Source of the DNA: CAZWCX01 sp964632945
GTDB taxonomy: Bacteria > Planctomycetota > MHYJ01 > WSZJ01 > CAZWCX01
NCBI GenBank assembly: GCA_964632945.1
Contig: CAZWCX010000192.1
Span: 1 to 10,876 of the forward strand
DNA: 10,876 nt
Reading direction: 5' to 3'
Shown here: positions 7,857 through 10,876 of the stretch, piece after piece
Position numbering within the stretch: the stretch's first letter is position 1
How the letters are laid out: each line of letters opens with the position of its first letter
The notes under the pieces: model-generated
Seen by the model: only the letters and a program-made list of their open reading frames with translations
Database searches by the model: none
What the model was told of the DNA's origin: nothing
Program-made: the position numbers and the translations under genes

Positions 7857-10139
7857 CTAGCGCCGCGACTCCGCCCGGTTCGCTTCCATCAACACCCGCT
7901 GGAAGGCGGGGTGGGCTCCGGCGGAGAGCGATCGGGACGCCCGGTTGGCGAACGCCACGAGGAGCCGGGCCGGAAAGCGACGGCCGGACGCCAGATTCCG
8001 TCCCGGACCGGAAAGAACCTCGCGCAGGATCGCCTCGGCGTTGGCGGGATCCGCGCTTGCGCGGCGGAATTCCGCGTCCAGCCGCTGCGCGTACTCGCGC
8101 TCCTCCGCCAAGGTCGCGCGCTCCGCGGGGGGGCGGTCGCGCAGGAGATGGGTCAGCGCGCCGACCGTGGGGCGATCCTCGAGGAATTCCCCGCCCGCGC
8201 TCGGCTTCGGGATCCCGATCACCTGGGCGATCGCCAGGGCGAAGTCCAGGCGCACGGCCCGGGGGCCCGGAGCATTCGTGTATTCGGAGCCGAGGATGAT
8301 CGAGAGGTTGTCCGCCGAGAAGGCGTCGGCATACCGGGCGAGGGCGTCCTGCACGTCCACGGCGGCCTCCCGGATTTCGCGCAGGCGCGGGATCAGGACC
8401 TCGCTGATGTAGTGCGCGCCGATCTCGTCGGCGAGGGAGGCGGCGCTTTCGCCCTTGTCGAAGGAGGCCTCCGTCCGGCGCAGGTCCTCGATCTGGGCGA
8501 CGTAGGCGCGGCCGAGGTCCCGGTTGTTGATCCGGTTCGTGTCGTTCTGGTGCAGGTAGGCGTGAAACAGTTCGTGCAGGATCGTGCCGGCATCGCTGGT
8601 GAGGGCTTGTCCGTTGATGAGGCTGGACCGGCCCAGCTGGATGGTCGGGTCCTTGAGTACCCCGTGCACGAACAGCGCGGCTGCATTGCCGGTGCCCTCG
8701 AGGATCTCGACCTGGATCTCGCCGTTGTCGAGGCGGGTGCGGAACCATTGCGTGTGGACGCCGAGGCTTTCCAGTTCCTCGATCGCGTCGCGGAGGGGGG
8801 TGGCGGCCCAGCCGCGCGAGGGTGCGGTGGTGCGCACCCGGTCCAGGTCCGCGCGGAGCGAGCGGATGGCGGCCGCGAGGTCGGCGGGGACGTTCGTCTT
8901 GTACGGCAGGTCGACTTCCGCGAGCAGGCGCTCGAGAGCCTGCGCCTGGGCGATGCGGGCCGGGCTGGTGCGCGGGGCGTTCGCGACGGCGGCGAAGGCG
9001 CGTTGCCCTTCGGCCCGCAGGGCGGCCGGGTCCGCCGCGCGTTCGCGATACTGCAACTCGCGGGAGATCTCCGCGCGTCGCGCGGCCAGCCGCGTCTGCG
9101 CCTCGGGATCTCCGCGGCGGGTCTCCCGCTCGCGGTCGATGCGCGCGAGGGCCTCGCGCAGTTCGGGGGTCGTGGGGTCGTTGAGCAGGCGGGTCCGCTC
9201 CGCCCGCACGCGCTCGAATTCCTCCAGGGTCGCGCGGCGGGCCTCCTGCGCGCGGGTCTGCCGGGCGATCTCGCGCTCATCGCCGTGCAGGAGCAGGCGG
9301 AGGTCCTCCTGCGTGACCCCCGGGGCGTTGCCCGGAATGGCGGCGAGCAGACGGGTCAGGTTCTCGCGCCTGGCGAGCAGCCCGGGGAGCTGGTCTTCGG
9401 GAGCGGCGGTGATGTCGTGCCGGACGCGTTCGAGCTGGCGGTCGAGGTTCGCGCGCGTGAACACGTAGTTTCGGGACGACGGATCCTCGGCTTCCACCTC
9501 TTCCAGGGTGCGTTGCAGGTCGCGGTTCGCCCGTCGCAGGACGTCGAGCCGCCCTTCGTCCTCGTGGTGCTCCCGCCGGGCGGCGGTCACGGCCGCGACG
9601 AGGTCGTCGAGGGGGAGGTCCGCGGGGTCGACCACGCCGGCCGGGCGTTCCGTCGGCAGCCCGGACAAGGGGCCGCGCACCCGGGTGGGGCCGAAGGGGG
9701 AGCCGTCCGCGGGTTGCGGCTCTCCGCTTCCGGCGGCCGCGCGCGGGTCGACGGCGTCGGTCGCGCCGCTGCGGTCGATCACCGCGCCGAGCAGGCCCGA
9801 CTCGGGGGGCGTGGGGCCGGGAGCGGGATCGGCCGGGCTTTTCCCGGGCGATTTTGCCCCCGTGGGGGTCGCCTGCGCAGGTCCGTCCCCCGCGGGCGCA
9901 ATCGCCCCCGGGTCGGTGTCGGCGATTTCGACCGCCCCCGCGGCGGGGTCCCCCGCTTCGCGCGGATCCCGCGTCTCGCCGTCGAGGGAACGCACGGCGT
10001 CCTTCTGGAGAGAGACGGTCTCGCGGCCCAGCAGCGTGACGGCCAGGCCGACGGCGATCGCGACGCCCAGGACGAGCAGGATCAGTTCGGTCGAGGACGC
10101 GCCCCGGGGGGCGGGAAGGGCGGGGACGAACCGGCGCAT
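7857..10139 (-). CDS. Membrane-anchored putative zinc metallopeptidase (HExxH) with prepilin-like N-terminus
   Basis: A 760-aa protein not assigned to a named family. The N-terminus PRGASSTELILLVLGVAIAV (11-30) is one hydrophobic segment preceded by Arg. G13 followed by ASSTE puts Glu at +5, as in prepilin (Flp/TadE-like) processing sites; plain membrane anchoring is the alternative. A Pro/Gly/Ala-rich linker (about 50-180) leads to a long charged helical, coiled-coil-like region (about 180-440) rich in Arg and Glu. The C-terminal third contains LHELFHAYLH (521-530), whose HELFH (522-526) is a zinc-peptidase HExxH motif. DEIGAHYISE (571-580) offers E572 as a possible third ligand, a gluzincin-like spacing. 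The catalytic part should lie outside the cytoplasmic membrane. ATG 10139 is supported by AGGAG seven bases upstream. The gene starts 52 bases after the mutase gene on the same strand. The stop codon falls inside the repeat element. Confidence 0.8.
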   Translation of the reverse strand: MRRFVPALPAPRGASSTELILLVLGVAIAVGLAVTLLGRETVSLQKDAVRSLDGETRDPREAGDPAAGAVEIADTDPGAIAPAGDGPAQATPTGAKSPGKSPADPAPGPTPPESGLLGAVIDRSGATDAVDPRAAAGSGEPQPADGSPFGPTRVRGPLSGLPTERPAGVVDPADLPLDDLVAAVTAARREHHEDEGRLDVLRRANRDLQRTLEEVEAEDPSSRNYVFTRANLDRQLERVRHDITAAPEDQLPGLLARRENLTRLLAAIPGNAPGVTQEDLRLLLHGDEREIARQTRAQEARRATLEEFERVRAERTRLLNDPTTPELREALARIDRERETRRGDPEAQTRLAARRAEISRELQYRERAADPAALRAEGQRAFAAVANAPRTSPARIAQAQALERLLAEVDLPYKTNVPADLAAAIRSLRADLDRVRTTAPSRGWAATPLRDAIEELESLGVHTQWFRTRLDNGEIQVEILEGTGNAAALFVHGVLKDPTIQLGRSSLINGQALTSDAGTILHELFHAYLHQNDTNRINNRDLGRAYVAQIEDLRRTEASFDKGESAASLADEIGAHYISEVLIPRLREIREAAVDVQDALARYADAFSADNLSIILGSEYTNAPGPRAVRLDFALAIAQVIGIPKPSAGGEFLEDRPTVGALTHLLRDRPPAERATLAEEREYAQRLDAEFRRASADPANAEAILREVLSGPGRNLASGRRFPARLLVAFANRASRSLSAGAHPAFQRVLMEANRAESRR

Positions 10140-10191
10140 GGGCGCGCTCCTGAACGGGAAATCGGGGTCGCACCGGGCAGGACGCGGCCCG

Positions 10192-10876
10192 TCACCAGTA
10201 GATCGGCGGCTCGCGCCAGGTGCCGAACTCTTCCCGCCAGACGTCGCAAATCTCGCCGAGGGTGGCGTGGGCCTTCACCGCGTCCACGATGCGCGGCATC
10301 AGATTCGACCCGTCGCGCGAGGCGCGCCGGACCGCCTCCAGCGCCTCCGCGACCTTGCCCGCATCGCGGCGCTCGCGGAAGCCCTTCAGATCGCGGACCT
10401 GCTCTTCCTCGACCCGCGGATCGATTTTCAGGATCTCGACCTTCTCCTCGGTCGGCTCCACGAAGTCGTTCACCCCCACGATGATCCGCTCCTTGCGCTC
10501 CACTTCCTTCTGGAACTGGTACGCGGAACGGGCGATCTCGCGCTGGAAGAAGCCGCATTCGATCGCCGGGATCACGCCGCCGAGCTCGTCGATCCGCTTG
10601 AAGTACGTCTCCGCCTCCTCCTCCATCCGGTTGGTCAGGGCCTCGACGAAATAGGAGCCCGCGAGCGGATCGACCGTGTCGGTCGCGCCGGTCTCGTGCG
10701 CGAGGATCTGCTGCGTCCGCAACGCGATCTTGACCGCCTTCTCCGTCGGCAGCGCGAGCGCCTCGTCGAACGAATTGGTGTGCAACGACTGCGTGCCGCC
10801 GAGCACCGCGGAGAGCGCCTCGAAGGCGGCGCGGACGATGTTGTTTTCCGGCTGCTGCGCCGTCAGGCTCACCCCC
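10192..10876 (-). CDS. mcmA1: Acyl-CoA mutase large (catalytic) subunit, C-terminal part; N-terminus beyond window
   Basis: This is the catalytic subunit of an adenosylcobalamin-dependent acyl-CoA mutase, probably methylmalonyl-CoA mutase. About 228 codons are in the window; the frame stays open to the right edge. The block TAQQPENNIVRAAFEALSAV, then LGGTQSLHTNSFDEALALPT, is the highly conserved end of the substrate-binding TIM barrel. Further family blocks follow (TQQILAHETG, DTVDPLAGSYFVEALT, GFFQREIARSAYQFQ, ERIIVGVNDF). It ends at WREPPIYW without a B12-binding domain, so it belongs to the split type whose small subunit is separate, as at the left edge. The GTG at 10872 is an internal Val codon, not a start. 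The substrate-selecting residues lie in the missing N-terminal half, so isobutyryl- or ethylmalonyl-type specificity is not excluded. Large subunits of this type are usually around 550 residues. Confidence 0.95.
   Translation of the reverse strand, partial: GVSLTAQQPENNIVRAAFEALSAVLGGTQSLHTNSFDEALALPTEKAVKIALRTQQILAHETGATDTVDPLAGSYFVEALTNRMEEEAETYFKRIDELGGVIPAIECGFFQREIARSAYQFQKEVERKERIIVGVNDFVEPTEEKVEILKIDPRVEEEQVRDLKGFRERRDAGKVAEALEAVRRASRDGSNLMPRIVDAVKAHATLGEICDVWREEFGTWREPPIYW

Larger units (their letters stand above)
7646..7859. mobile_element. MITE-like multi-hairpin repeat element with perfect 15-bp terminal inverted repeats
   Basis: TAGCCCGGATTATTC (7646-7660) and its exact reverse complement GAATAATCCGGGCTA (7845-7859) bound a 214-nt stretch with no coding capacity. 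Both ends carry TA, as expected if the element were GCCC...GGGC flanked by a TA target duplication, the habit of IS630/Tc1-mariner relatives; that family link is inferred. The interior is almost fully self-complementary, with hairpins at 7650-7692, 7693-7721, 7739-7763, 7771-7810 and 7811-7854. The outer two are formed by terminal-repeat-like arms. It could equally be a structured RNA or a transcription-ending unit, since it lies directly after the metallopeptidase stop codon and before the kinase gene on the same strand. No transposase is in the window. Confidence 0.65.

Noticed and set aside
7646..7859. CRISPR array, suggested by several evenly placed palindromes
   Set aside because: The stems differ in sequence and length, and there are no repeated units separated by unique spacers.
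7645..7859. Extension of coding sequence through the element on the minus strand in another frame
   Set aside because: The metallopeptidase frame stops at 7857. Frames running through the element merely translate the inverted repeats and have no start signal.
7911..10484. An 857-codon plus-strand open frame opposite the metallopeptidase gene
   Set aside because: The opposite strand encodes a protein with a membrane anchor, coiled-coil pattern and HExxH, plus a good ribosome site. The plus-strand translation is low-complexity Gly/Arg/Glu.
10870..10872. GTG as the start of the right-edge gene
   Set aside because: It lies within the conserved mutase sequence that continues beyond the window, and large subunits of this family are more than twice as long.

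Overview
This is GC-rich bacterial DNA, roughly 70% GC by eye, with strong GC preference at third codon positions. It carries a Hanks-type Ser/Thr kinase fused through one membrane segment to TPR repeats, a DUF1579-like secreted protein, a DUF4126 membrane protein and a two-subunit B12-dependent acyl-CoA mutase. This mix fits Planctomycetota or a similar large-genome environmental phylum. That placement is an inference from gene content; no marker gene is present.

Layout. At the left edge (1-402, minus) lies the nearly complete cobalamin-binding small subunit of an acyl-CoA mutase. Next comes a DUF4126 membrane protein with an extra soluble C-terminus (522-1496, minus). A 326-nt divergent intergenic region (1497-1822) holds a sigma70-like promoter candidate for the plus-strand genes: a helical-repeat protein (1823-2605), a zinc-ribbon/TM/OB-fold protein starting on its stop codon (ATGA overlap, 2602-3960), and a secreted protein with a duplicated calycin-like domain (4096-5100) that appears to start at ATT. 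Converging on it is the kinase-TPR protein (5127-7328, minus). A gene-free stretch (7329-7856) follows; its right half is a dense multi-hairpin repeat element. Then come a 760-aa membrane-anchored putative zinc metallopeptidase (7857-10139, minus) and, at the right edge, the C-terminal part of the mutase catalytic large subunit (10192-10876, minus).

How the genes may work together. The two mutase subunits at the window ends would form one adenosylcobalamin enzyme, most likely methylmalonyl-CoA mutase of propionate metabolism, yet about 9.8 kb of unrelated genes separates them. The genes between are mostly envelope or signalling proteins: a receptor-like kinase, a zinc-ribbon membrane protein with an OB-fold, a secreted calycin-like protein and an anchored metallopeptidase. 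A joint function is not shown by the sequence; only the 1823-3960 pair has clear evidence of coupling.

The most unusual signal is the element at 7594-7859. A 214-nt core has perfect 15-bp terminal inverted repeats that begin and end in TA. It is packed with successive hairpins and is preceded by a degenerate inverted copy of its own right end. Its right end supplies the stop codon of the metallopeptidase gene. It looks like a non-autonomous MITE-like repeat or a structured RNA element.
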